Counted from the first letter of the stretch, positions 41,263-50,530 are shown. The stretch: 57,167 bases of DNA from Celerinatantimonas yamalensis (GCF_046054155.1 NZ_JBEQCT010000014.1:1-57167); one strand, 5' to 3'. The notes: a model not told the origin generated them from the letters alone. A program made the numbers and translations.

Positions 41263-42287
41263 GGGAAACCGATTTTTGGCGCATTACCTTAGACACTAAC
41301 CCTGATACCTGTAATTTAAAATGTGTTATGTGTGAGGATCATTCGCCTTATTCTGATAAGCCTAAACTGCGTAAGCAGCAAGGACGATTACGCCCTAATA
41401 TGGATAGAGTGATGCTTGAGCAGGTGATCCGCGATGCAGCTGCAATGGGCATTAAAGAAGTAATTCCCTCAACAATGGGTGAGCCTTTACTATACCCTCA
41501 TTTTAATGTGTTTTTAGACTTGTGCCATGAGTTAGATTTATCGTTAAATTTAACCACTAATGGCACATTCCCTGGCCCCGATAAACACTACAATGTTGAA
41601 TACTGGGCTGATCGTATTGTGCCTATTGGAAGTGATGTAAAAATTTCGTGGAATGGGGCAACTGAAGCCACCCATAGTAAAATTATGATTGGTGCCCAAT
41701 TAAACGAACATATTGAAAATGCAAAACGCTTTATTGCCGTTAGGGATAGCTTGGCTGAGCATCATTATTGTTCCATGACAATGCAACTGACGTTCTTACG
41801 CAGCAATTTAGAGGAAATTCCTCAAATGGTGGATCTCGCTATTGAACTGGGATTTGACCGAATAAAAGGTCACCAGTTATGGGCACATTTTGATGAAATA
41901 GCGACTGAAAATTTACGTAACGATATCGTGTTTGCAGAGCGTTGGAATCAAGTCGTCAAGTATTGCCATGAGCGAGTTGAATTACACAATAAAACCGCAT
42001 TAAGACCTTTTAAACTCGATAACTTTTCTGAACTACATATAGATAACTTAGACGATATAGCACCGAATGGTCACTGCCCATTTTTAGGCAAAGAGATTTG
42101 GATTGATCCATCGGGTCGTTTTAATGTGTGTTGTGCGCCTGATCAAGAACGTAAATCATTGGGGGAGTTTGGCTCAGTTGCTCAGTCGTCACTTTCAGAG
42201 TTAGCGCAAAGTAAGCAGTACGTTGAGTTGATGAATACATATCAAGATCACCCTCTGTGCAAGCAATGCACTATGAGGCGCGTGTAA
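41259..42287 (+). CDS. Radical SAM/SPASM-type protein
   Basis: A 342-residue radical SAM enzyme. CNLKCVMC (Cys 18, 22, 25) is the CxxxCxxC [4Fe-4S] motif; GEPLLYPHF is near 78-86 and the barrel continues to about 230. The C-terminal SPASM-like segment is CPFLGKEIWIDPSGRFNVCCAPDQ...CKQCTM, so further clusters are likely. The start at 41259 follows AAGGAG and overlaps the glycosyltransferase stop (ATGA). Radical SAM enzymes beside sugar genes often act on glycans; a peptide role is also possible. No small peptide gene is seen next to it. Confidence 0.87.
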   Translation: MRETDFWRITLDTNPDTCNLKCVMCEDHSPYSDKPKLRKQQGRLRPNMDRVMLEQVIRDAAAMGIKEVIPSTMGEPLLYPHFNVFLDLCHELDLSLNLTTNGTFPGPDKHYNVEYWADRIVPIGSDVKISWNGATEATHSKIMIGAQLNEHIENAKRFIAVRDSLAEHHYCSMTMQLTFLRSNLEEIPQMVDLAIELGFDRIKGHQLWAHFDEIATENLRNDIVFAERWNQVVKYCHERVELHNKTALRPFKLDNFSELHIDNLDDIAPNGHCPFLGKEIWIDPSGRFNVCCAPDQERKSLGEFGSVAQSSLSELAQSKQYVELMNTYQDHPLCKQCTMRRV

Positions 42288-43948
42288 TGAGTACATTAAC
42301 TAAACTCTCTGTTTCAGACGATTGTAGGTATCATACTTTTGCTGATGGCACAGCAGCTTACCATGCACGCTTTGATGAGGTTTTATCATTTCATGGTATA
42401 GACAACGCGTATCAAGTTGCGCCTGTTTTTTTAAATGGCCAAGCATGGCACATAGACGAAACAGGCGAAGCAATTTACCCGCATAAATTTCGTCGTACTT
42501 TTGGTTTTTACTGCGGCTTAGCGGCTGTAATAGAAAATGATGATTGGTTTCATATATCTCCTAATGGCTTTGCAATTTATGCACAGCGCTATGCCTTTGT
42601 AGGTAATTATCAACAGAATATTGCTGTTGTATGCGATAGAGATGGTTTTTACTTTCATATCGATAAGTCAGGCCAACCTCTTTACGAAAATAAATGGCAT
42701 TACTGTGGGGATTTTAGAGAAGGTATTGCCGTTGCTCAGGCTGAAAATGGCCTTAGTACACACATTGATAAGCAAGGTCGGTTTATTCATTCATTTTGGT
42801 TTTTAGATTTAGATGTTTTTCATAAGAGGTTTGCAAGAGCCAAAAGCGATGATGGTTGGCATCACATTGATAAAAATGGCAAACCTATTTATGCACAGCG
42901 CTATGCGAGTGTTGAACCTTTTTATAATGGGTTTTCTCGCGTTGAAACCTTTTCAGGGGCACTGCAAATTATTGATGAACAAGGCGATGTAGTTAGAGAG
43001 CTTAGAGCTGCAAATAATGATGATTTTGGAGCTTTATCAGCCGATATGGTTGGTTACTGGCGAACCTTTACCATTGCGACGGCCGCAGACTTAAAAATAT
43101 TCGACTACTTACCTAACGACACAAGCCAGTTAGCGATACAAACAAATACCCTAGAAAAAAGGTTAACTCGCTTGCTTAATGCCTTGGGAGAGTTAGGGCT
43201 TGTAAAATGCGAACAGACCGTTTGGCATGTATTACCCAAAGGTGCTTTTTTAACGACTAACCATACTATGTCGCTTGCTAGCGCTGCGACAGAATATCGC
43301 GGTGAGTTAATGCAAAGGTGGCACAACCTTACGCAATTAATGCAAGAAGACATTGAAAATGTTGATATTTTTAAACAAGTTAGTCTATCTGATGAGCATA
43401 CTGCAATGCATCACAATATGCTGCGCAGCTATGCATTAAAAGACTATCAAGAACTTGTTTGTTATTTAGATATTGAAAAAGGCGATGTTGTTTTTGATGC
43501 TGCGGGAGGCGTTGGCTCATTAGCACAGCTTATTCTAGATCAGTTTCCGTCAACAAATGTGATTTTGGGTGACCTACAAGGTGTAATCAACTCTAGTAAC
43601 TTCAGCAATAAGATAGCCTTTGACCTTTTTGAAACATGGCCTGTTAAAGCAGAAAAAATTATGCTGGCTCGTGTGCTTCATGACTGGAACGATGCAGATG
43701 CTTTGCAAATTCTTTTAAATGCAGCTGATGCATTACAAAATAATGGTGCGATTTATGTATTTGAAATGCTACTGGATGAGCACAGCTTTGGTGGTTCGCT
43801 TTGCGATTTACATTTACTCACGGTGACGGGTGGCCAAGAAAGAACCAAAAGCCAATTTGAGGCGCTATTTAAAAAAGCAGGGCTTTGTATTAATACTGTT
43901 ATTAAAAAAGATAGCTTAGTAACGGCAATGAAATTAATACGAGAATAG
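42287..43948 (+). CDS. WG-repeat domain fused to O-methyltransferase
   Basis: A 553-residue two-part protein. Residues about 15-235 hold five or so WG repeats (WHIDETGEAIYP; WFHISPNGFAIYAQRY; YFHIDKSGQPLYENKWHY; THIDKQGRF; WHHIDKNGKPIYAQRY), usually a binding scaffold. Residues about 250-345 are a dimerisation/winged-helix part, and 395-553 a SAM-dependent O-methyltransferase of the acetylserotonin-OMT type: VVFDAAGGVGSLAQLIL, ILGDL, and ARVLHDWND. Start at 42287 in TAATG overlap with the radical SAM gene. The partner of the WG scaffold is unknown. Confidence 0.85.
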   Translation: MSTLTKLSVSDDCRYHTFADGTAAYHARFDEVLSFHGIDNAYQVAPVFLNGQAWHIDETGEAIYPHKFRRTFGFYCGLAAVIENDDWFHISPNGFAIYAQRYAFVGNYQQNIAVVCDRDGFYFHIDKSGQPLYENKWHYCGDFREGIAVAQAENGLSTHIDKQGRFIHSFWFLDLDVFHKRFARAKSDDGWHHIDKNGKPIYAQRYASVEPFYNGFSRVETFSGALQIIDEQGDVVRELRAANNDDFGALSADMVGYWRTFTIATAADLKIFDYLPNDTSQLAIQTNTLEKRLTRLLNALGELGLVKCEQTVWHVLPKGAFLTTNHTMSLASAATEYRGELMQRWHNLTQLMQEDIENVDIFKQVSLSDEHTAMHHNMLRSYALKDYQELVCYLDIEKGDVVFDAAGGVGSLAQLILDQFPSTNVILGDLQGVINSSNFSNKIAFDLFETWPVKAEKIMLARVLHDWNDADALQILLNAADALQNNGAIYVFEMLLDEHSFGGSLCDLHLLTVTGGQERTKSQFEALFKKAGLCINTVIKKDSLVTAMKLIRE

Positions 43949-43951
43949 AAA

Positions 43952-44560
43952 ATGAAAAGAATACTCATTGTAAGGCATGCTGCGCGACCCGATATTTTAC
44001 CGAACACCGTTGGTAATGATGTAATGCTGACTGATGAAGGTATAGAGCAAAGTAAATTATTTGCTTCGCTAATAAACGACCAAGTATTGAGTATTAAAAC
44101 AAGCCCTATTGAGCGATGCATCCAAACAGCTGAACTCATAGCCCAAACCACCAATTTTAAAGTTGATGATATAGAGCAGTGTCGCTTACTAGGAGATCCT
44201 GGTTTCTTTATTAAAGATGCTGACTTAGCTTGGCTACATTGGCTGAAAAAAGGTCATGAAGCCGTCAATTTACATTTGCTTTCAGGTACTGAATCATGGG
44301 ATGGTTTTTATGATTTAAACAATTCTGTTGAAAGTATTTTTAGTGATATAAAAACGCTATTAAGTAACTCGGCTAATGGAGTACACCTGTGGGTTACCCA
44401 CGACACAATATTAGCCACTTTAGCGGCTCGCATTGGAGATTCAAGATTAACGCTCCAAGACTGGCCTAATTTTTTGGGTTACTTGGAAATAAAACTAAAT
44501 AATGACCAAATATATGTGAACTATTCGCAAAAACCTAATTTAGTAGGTGAGGCAATTTAA
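43952..44560 (+). CDS. Histidine phosphatase family protein
   Basis: A 202-residue histidine phosphatase (phosphoglycerate mutase-like). The catalytic motif is VRHAARP (RHA in place of RHG), the second Arg lies in SPIERCIQTAELIA, and the second catalytic His in WVTHDTILATLAARIGD. Members act on sugar phosphates, nucleotides or phosphoproteins. It follows the WG/OMT gene by 3 bp and closes the operon. Confidence 0.85.
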   Translation: MKRILIVRHAARPDILPNTVGNDVMLTDEGIEQSKLFASLINDQVLSIKTSPIERCIQTAELIAQTTNFKVDDIEQCRLLGDPGFFIKDADLAWLHWLKKGHEAVNLHLLSGTESWDGFYDLNNSVESIFSDIKTLLSNSANGVHLWVTHDTILATLAARIGDSRLTLQDWPNFLGYLEIKLNNDQIYVNYSQKPNLVGEAI

Positions 44561-44575
44561 GGATGATTAGGCACA

Positions 44576-46073
44576 ATGACAAGCATTAAATTTCAAGAAG
44601 AATTCAGTGAAAAAATTCCCGCGCTTTCGTTGCTTACTAACTTAGGCTATAGTTTTATTCCACCGAGTGAATGTGAAGCCTTGCGAGGTAATACCTTAGC
44701 AAGCGATAAGAAAAGTACCCATCAGGTTGTGTTATTACCTATCATGCGTGCCTTTTTAACCAATCAGACTTTTTCGTTTGCAGGTAAAGAGCATAAGCTA
44801 TCAGAAGCGGCTATTGATAAGGTGATGCACGAGCGGAACCCTGCCATGAACCTTGGGTTAAAGGCCGCCAACGAAAAGATTTATGATGCGTTGATGTATG
44901 GCGTGAGTGTTACTGAATTTATTGATGGTAAAAAGCCTCCCCCACCATTAAGCTGATTGATTGGCATAACATTGATAACAGCCAATTCCATTTTACTGAA
45001 GAATTAGTGGTTCAAAATGCCGAAGGCACTGGCAATCGTATCCCTGATATTGTGTGCTTTGTAAATGGTTTGCCATTAGTTGTAATTGAGGCGAAACGCC
45101 CAGATTCGAACAAAGAAGGTAAATCGACCAATAGCGAGGCGATTTCTCAGCATATTCGCAATCAAAGTCAGGCAGAAATTCCTCATTTGTATGCTTACAG
45201 CCAATTACTGTTAGCAATAAATGGGCATGAAGGCTTATACGCGACCTGCGGCACACAAGATAAATTTTGGGCTAAGTGGAAGGAAGAGCAAATTCCTGAA
45301 GCTGAATTTGTCAGGCTTAAAAACCATACGCTAAGCGATGAGCAATTAAATGCGTTGTTTAATCATCGCCCTGCCAAGGATAAAACAGATTACCTATCGC
45401 TTATTGCAGCAAGTGAGCTGACCGTGACCGACCAAGATAGGTTGATTGTAAGCCTGTTACGTCCTGAGCGCTTATTGGATATGACTCGCCTGTTTACCTT
45501 GTTTGATAAAAAAGCAGATAAGATTGTAGCGCGTTATCAGCAAGTATTTGGTATTAAAGCGTTGATGAGCGTATTAATACCGTTGATGATACAGGCGCTC
45601 GTGAAGGCGGTGTTATTTGGCATACCACGGGCAGTGGCAAGTCGTTTACTATGGTGTTTTTATCGAAAGCGCTTATTTGGCTTGAAGAGCTAGCGCAGTG
45701 CCGCGTAATTATCGTTACTGACCGCGTGGACTTAGAATACCAACTAAGTCGTACCTTTGCCTCTGGCGGCGTATTAACAGACCGCGATAAAAAAGATGCG
45801 ATGGCGACAACGGGTAAGCGTTTGGCTGAGCAAATTGGTAAAGGTAATGAGCGAGTTATTTTCTCGATTATTAATAAGTTTGGCTCTGCGATAAAACATA
45901 AAGACTGCTACAACGACAGCCCCAATATTATTGTATTAGTGGATGAAGGCCACCGTAGCCAGAACGGCGAAAATAATATCCGTATGCAGCAGACGCTGCC
46001 TAAAGCCGCTTATATTGCCTTTACGGGTACGCCACTGTTAAAAGACGATAAAACCCATGCCCTGCCATCCTTG
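44576..46073 (+). pseudogene. hsdR: Type I restriction subunit HsdR (frameshifted, truncated)
   Basis: The first 120 codons (KFQEEFSEKIPALSLLTNLGYSFIPPSE...) are an HsdR N-terminus. A frame change in a five-C run near 44940 moves to LIDWHNIDNSQFHFTEELVVQ and PDIVCFVNGLPLVVIEAKRPDS (the nuclease D...ExK motif). A one-base loss near 45568 gives a second shift before ARLFTLFDKKAD/IWHTTGSGKSFTMVFL (Walker A). Then LVDEGHRSQ is the DEAH box. It ends at GTPLLKDDKTHA, where IS4-family sequence begins. It is dead. Confidence 0.85.
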
Positions 46074-46707
46074 TGGATCGGTCTGATGTTCAAGAACACT
46101 TCGCTATATGACGCTACGCGCATCGGTGGCTCTTGATGGTCGGGCCGTGACCCTGTTTGCTGGCAAAGCGCTCACCATTGGCTTGTGAAGCCTATGTGTA
46201 CAAAGGGCTAGATAAAGGGCGAAAAGCGAAGCGTCACAGCAGAACCCGCCAAAAACACGCCGCCACTCATCTATACCAACGCAGTGCAAAAGAGCCTTGG
46301 TTACTGGTTACCAATGTCCCTCATTCGATTTTAAATCAGGTTCAACTCACCAGGCTTTACGCGAAACGAATGCAGATCGAAGAGTCATTCCGCGATTTGA
46401 AAAGCACGTCTTATGGTATTGCACTTCGACACAATCGAACCCGCTGTACAAAACGTTTAAGTATATTGTTACTGATTGCCTTATTGGCTGAAATCTTGAT
46501 GGGATGGAACGGCCTCATTGCTGTTCAGGCAAAGTGGCATTTGACTTTCAAGCCAACAGTATCAAACACCGAAAAGCTCTCTCGATACCTCGACTAGGAC
46601 GGGAGGTTCGAAACCATCGGCGATATCAAATCAATCAGTCCCACTATCAATGGGCAATAAATGAGTATCAACGGCTCACACACAATGCAGGGCTTGAAAA
46701 ATTATGA
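46074..46707 (+). pseudogene. IS4-family transposase remnant with internal deletion
   Basis: The sequence starts LVDRSDVQEHFAI in an IS4-type reading, then VALDGRAVTLF, then jumps to AKRSPLACEAYVYKGL. The C-terminal part from 46157 is open: HSRTRQKHAATHLYQRSAKEPWLLVTNVP, KRMQIEESFRDLKSTSYGIALRHNRT (the E of YREK-like motif) and KLSRYLD. A frameshift near 46575 separates the last 40 codons (HRRYQINQSHYQWAINEYQRLTHNAG). The middle, including DDE aspartates, is lost, so it is inactive. Confidence 0.78.
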
Positions 46708-46914
46708 GGGAATACGTCAAGTATTTAATACCTTGTATTTAGAAGATATTTTTTATTCTATGCACCCAAAGAAGTTCACGGTTGACCTGAAACTGTCTAT
46801 TGGACTGCCTGCAAAAAATCGGCAAAGAAAAAATAAGAGCGCTTAGAGTTTGAATGAGGTTTGAAGCACTCGATATTGCTGTTCTTTTAGTCAATAAATG
46901 AGATAATCTATCGG

Positions 46915-47110
46915 TTTACTTCAAGTATCCAAAGAACGGTCAAAAGGCTATCTACACCACCAATGCCATTGAGGCCACTCATCATCGGTTCCACAAACTG
47001 ACTCAAACGAAAGGTGGCTCCCGAATGAAAACAGCTTGATCAAGCTGCTATATGCTGCATATTGACTGCTTTGAACAAATGGATCTTGCCAATCCAGACC
47101 TGAAACATGA
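46915..47110 (+). pseudogene. IS256 (mutator)-family transposase fragment
   Basis: A short stretch reads YFKYPKNGQKAIYTTNAIEATHHRFHKLTQTKGG, which matches the highly conserved IYTTNAIE region near the end of IS256 transposases. It has stops on both sides. Between 46708 and 46915 nothing else is recognised. Confidence 0.7.
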
Positions 47111-47160
47111 CATTTTCTCAACTAGCGGTTCCTTCATTAAGTATCAAATGTTATTTTTTT

Positions 47161-47200
47161 GAAACAATTTGAAACAATCTGAAACTCTTTGAAACCAACA
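47161..47200. repeat. Four tandem 10-bp GAAAC repeats
   Basis: GAAACAATTT, GAAACAATCT, GAAACTCTTT and GAAACCAACA follow each other with a 10-bp period, about one DNA turn. They lie in an AT-rich stretch between the IS debris and the PTS gene. Confidence 0.6.
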
Positions 47201-47823
47201 AAAATATTTAATTGCAGTATAATTTATATGCTAGGATTTTTATTTTATAAATATTTGTTTTTATTGGAATTTTTTTTGTGATTCACCCCTAAGTTTTGCC
47301 TCAAAATCGATCTAATCACTGCAAGTTTTTACAACCTCACGTATATTAGCCCCACTCGCTTTGTCCTTATCACTATTAAACGAAAGCTGAGCATGTTTTC
47401 AATGGCGTAGTGTCATCGTGATTTTTTATGCAGGATCTTCTGCACTTGGGTTGCGAGAAATTATACGTTTGACGGCTGTTATTTTGGGGGGAGATTTCCC
47501 TCATGGAGGATCGTTTAATATTTGGCTAGTCTGCCAGAGCGCGATGTGTCACCCGGTTTTGATTGGGTTTGTCTGTGGTTCCGGCTTGTAGCTATAGATT
47601 TTAGTTTTTGTATCGAAGCCTTTAAAGCTTTGATTAGGGGCCTGTTGATATTTCGCGGCAAATTATTGAACAAGTTCGCGAATGAATAGAATCACTTTTA
47701 CCCCAAAACAATCGTCACTAGTTCGTTATATCGCGGTATGGAAATAACCCGTGAGAGTCTTCCAGTTGAGTCGCGGTTTTGAGCCTAGATTACTGAATAG
47801 AAAACTTAAAGGAGTATGTTGTA
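47201..47823 (+). other. Long intergenic region before PTS gene
   Basis: No convincing gene is seen in these 620 bp. The first 130 bp are AT-rich. A short reading stretch near 47640-47685 ends IIEQVRE and stop, resembling the 3' end of yicC (see findings). The last bases carry AAAGGAG (47809-47815), the ribosome-binding site of the PTS gene. A -10-like TATAATTTATATG sits at about 47218-47230, but no clear operator or antiterminator site could be made out. Confidence 0.4.
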
Positions 47824-49356
47824 ATGGTGAAAAAAAGTAATATGTCTGCTGCCGAGGCCATCATTGATGGTTTGGGTGGCCCAAGCAATATCAAATTTAT
47901 GACGTGCTGCGCCACGCGCCTTCGTTTTGAGCTGAATGATAGTTCTAAACCAGATAAAGCCTCGCTGGAAGCGATTCCTGAAGTTATGGGATGTGTTCCA
48001 CAATCCGGTGATCGCTATCAGGTTATCATCGGCGGCGCAGTCATGTCGGTCTTCAATCAGATCAAAGCATTACCATCTATGCAAGATGGCGCTGAGACAT
48101 CTGAGGCGACTGAGAACACTGAAGTGTCCAATAGTGATATCAAGGCATCTCTTCGCTCCGGTGGTCCTCGCGGAAGAATCGCATGGATCGACAGCTTTTT
48201 CGAATACCTGTCAGACTCGTTCCGCCCGATTCTCGGCGTCCTTCTTGGCGCATCGCTGATTATTGCGATGACCTCCGTCCTCGATGCCTTCCACATCGTT
48301 GATTTCCGGGGTGCGAAATCTCCGGGTTGGGTCTTTGTCGACTCTATGTGGCACACGGTGTTTTACTTCCTACCGATCATGATTGCCTATAACGCATCGA
48401 AAAAACTCAAAGTTGATCCATGGTTGGGTGCTGCCATCATGGGCGCGCTGATGACACCGGACTTCCAGAAGCTAACAACGATGGCCTCTACAGTCGCGAC
48501 GAAGGATCCCGTACTAGGGACGACTTCTTACATGGCACACATATTTGGTCTGCCAATGCAGCTTAACGACTATTCAGGTCAAGTCTTCGTTCCACTTCTC
48601 ATGGTGGGCTTCCTTGCAATAGTGTACCGTTTCCTGCAGAAGATTTTCCCACAGAACGTTCACATGGTGTTTGTGCCGTTTTTCTCGCTAATCATCATGA
48701 TCCCACTTACTGCATTCGTCCTCGGACCAATTGCTGTATGGGCTGGTATGGATCTTGGGACAGGTCTGGCTTGGATGAACACCCATGCACCATTCGTATT
48801 CGCAATTATGATTCCATTACTGTACCCATTCTTGGTGCCATTAGGTTTACATTGGCCACTCAACGCCCTGATGCTGATGAACATTCAGACGCTTGGTTAC
48901 GACTTCATCCAAGGTCCAATGGGTGTATGGAACTTCGCCTGTTTTGGAGCAACAGCCGGCGTATTGTTCCTGTCATGGCGTGAAAAAGACTCGATGATGC
49001 GTCAGACCTCTGTGGGTGCATTAGCGGCAGGCCTGTTCGGTGGCATCTCTGAACCGTCACTGTATGGTATTCATCTGCGCTTCAAGAAAGTCTATTCTCG
49101 TATGTTACCTGGCTGTCTCGCTGGTGGCATCGTGATCGCCATCCTGGGTGCGGCTTACGGTGGTGTAAAAACTAAAGCGTTCGCTTTCACCTCATTGTTG
49201 ACCATTCCAGTCTTTAATCCAATGTGGGTCTATGGGATTGCTATCGCAGTTGCCTTCTTCGTACCTTTCTTCCTGATCGCCATCATGGATTATCGTACTC
49301 CTGAAGAAAAGGCTGCAGCTCTGGCTCGGATTAAATCTGAAAAAAAATCGGCATAA
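47824..49356 (+). CDS. PTS transporter EIIBC (beta-glucoside/sucrose superfamily)
   Basis: A 510-residue PTS permease. The EIIB domain has CCATRLRFEL (about 28-37), with Cys29 as phosphorylation site. A linker (about 88-130) leads to EIIC: RPILGVLLGASLIIAMTSVLD, FYFLPIMIAYNASKKLKVDPWLGAAIMGALMTPDF, GISEPSLYGIHLRFKKVYSRMLPGCLAGGIVIAI. EIIA is absent, so a shared EIIA (Crr) must supply phosphate. The sugar is unknown; it has no catabolic gene next to it. ATG at 47824 follows AAAGGAG. Confidence 0.9.
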   Translation: MVKKSNMSAAEAIIDGLGGPSNIKFMTCCATRLRFELNDSSKPDKASLEAIPEVMGCVPQSGDRYQVIIGGAVMSVFNQIKALPSMQDGAETSEATENTEVSNSDIKASLRSGGPRGRIAWIDSFFEYLSDSFRPILGVLLGASLIIAMTSVLDAFHIVDFRGAKSPGWVFVDSMWHTVFYFLPIMIAYNASKKLKVDPWLGAAIMGALMTPDFQKLTTMASTVATKDPVLGTTSYMAHIFGLPMQLNDYSGQVFVPLLMVGFLAIVYRFLQKIFPQNVHMVFVPFFSLIIMIPLTAFVLGPIAVWAGMDLGTGLAWMNTHAPFVFAIMIPLLYPFLVPLGLHWPLNALMLMNIQTLGYDFIQGPMGVWNFACFGATAGVLFLSWREKDSMMRQTSVGALAAGLFGGISEPSLYGIHLRFKKVYSRMLPGCLAGGIVIAILGAAYGGVKTKAFAFTSLLTIPVFNPMWVYGIAIAVAFFVPFFLIAIMDYRTPEEKAAALARIKSEKKSA

Positions 49357-49455
49357 GTAGAGCATAGTTGTAACGGTGAAAGAAAAAGCCGTGACATAGA
49401 AATAATATTATCTGATAAGTTCCCCAAAGACAGAGCATAGTCTTTGGGTTACCAG

Positions 49456-49500
49456 CCGCCCGATGAGCTCTTTTTGGAGCATCTGAGGGCGGTTTTTTTT
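49456..49500 (+). terminator. Intrinsic terminator after PTS gene
   Basis: CCGCCC/GGGCGG with inner GCTC/GAGC pairs and eight T residues. A second hairpin (CCCAAAGAC...GTCTTTGGG, about 49424-49449) stands just before it, about 70 bp after the PTS stop. Confidence 0.9.
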
Positions 49501-49847
49501 GCCATCTATCTCTACTTATAGAGTTGAGGAAATTGAAATACTGCAACTAGCTCGCATATTAAATTGCACATAGATAATTCACCTCAGCAGCGCTTTGAGT
49601 CGTACTATTTCACCAAAAAAATTTTAGCCCTGCCGTCCATACCGAGAGCGCTCGCTCTTTGACTACACGACGTTGTTGTATAGTGGCATACTGAATACAT
49701 TAAATAATACTTTCCCGACAGATAAACGGGGAGATTGCTTGAGTGAATAGCAGCGCCACTTTTTATGGCTTGATTTCCCCTTTGTTGCATCCGTTACTCA
49801 ACAACGTTTGAACAGCTTTTTAAAAACCATTAACAGCGAGCTAAAGT
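49501..49847 (+). other. Intergenic region before FrnE-like gene
   Basis: No gene is seen. The region is AT-rich and ends in a ribosome-binding-like GAGCTAAAGT (49838-49847) just before the next gene. A possible promoter lies around TTGTTG (about 49672) and TACATT (about 49695), 17 bp apart. A 61-codon frame on the minus strand (49605-49790) has no codon or ribosome-binding support. Confidence 0.35.
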
Positions 49848-50510
49848 ATGAAAGAATTTCTCGATATTCAATTTATCTCCGATGTCATGTGCCCTTGGTG
49901 TGTGGTCGGTCTGGGAAATCTGAACAAAGCGTTGACTCAACTGGCAGACAAAGTCGATACCCAACTGAGTTTTCAACCGTTTGAACTCAACCCTGATATG
50001 CCAGCTGAAGGACAAGGATTTCAAGAACATATCATTGAAAAATATGGTGTCAGTAAAGAGCAATCTGAGCAAAACCGCTTGCAAATCAAAGCCCGCGGTA
50101 AAGAGGTTGGTTTTGACTTTAACTTCACTGACCAAAGCCGTATGCAAAATACATTTGACGCCCATCGCCTACTGCATTGGGCACAAGTTGAAGGCAAACA
50201 AGCAGCGCTTAAGATGGCTCTATTCACCGCTCACTTTACCCATAATCAGAACGTTAATAATTACACAGTTCTTGCTCATTTAGCTGCCACTGTTGGATTA
50301 GATAAAAAAGCAGCTCAAAGCGTTTTAGAAAATGGTCAATATGCAGACGAAGTTCGCCAAAAAGAGGCTTTCTGGCGGCAAAATAGCATTAGCTCGGTAC
50401 CGACCATCATTATTAATAACAAATATGCTATTACTGGCGGTCAACCCGTTGCAAGCTTCAAGCAACTGATTGAAGAAATTTTGGAAAAAGAACACACGCC
50501 GCAAGACTAA
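49848..50510 (+). CDS. DsbA-family oxidoreductase, FrnE-like
   Basis: A 220-residue thioredoxin-fold protein. The active site is CPWC (Cys15, Cys18) in ISDVMCPWCVVGLGNL. The rest is the FrnE/2-hydroxychromene isomerase-like domain: PFELNPDMPAEGQGFQEHI, then NTFDAHRLLHWAQVEGKQAALKMALFTAHFTHN, then SISSVPTIIINNKYAITGGQP with the cis-Pro loop (SVP). No signal peptide, so probably cytosolic. Members have been tied to oxidative stress responses. Confidence 0.88.
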   Translation: MKEFLDIQFISDVMCPWCVVGLGNLNKALTQLADKVDTQLSFQPFELNPDMPAEGQGFQEHIIEKYGVSKEQSEQNRLQIKARGKEVGFDFNFTDQSRMQNTFDAHRLLHWAQVEGKQAALKMALFTAHFTHNQNVNNYTVLAHLAATVGLDKKAAQSVLENGQYADEVRQKEAFWRQNSISSVPTIIINNKYAITGGQPVASFKQLIEEILEKEHTPQD

Positions 50511-50530
50511 TTGTCGCTACAAAAAAACAC

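Noticed and set aside
39068..44560. The five-gene island operon as a RiPP cluster
   Set aside because: No small precursor-like ORF was seen beside the radical SAM gene, and the sugar enzymes argue for a glycan or nucleotide pathway.
46661..46846. A 61-codon + strand frame after the IS4 remnant (MSINGSHTMQGLKN...)
   Set aside because: Its first part is the IS4 transposase end read in the wrong frame, and the rest has no start site or family resemblance.
47161..47200. GAAAC repeats as a CRISPR array
   Set aside because: The unit is only 10 bp and has no spacers; not a CRISPR.
49605..49790. A 61-codon minus-strand frame before the FrnE-like gene
   Set aside because: No ribosome-binding site, no domain and AT-rich intergenic composition; treated as noise.
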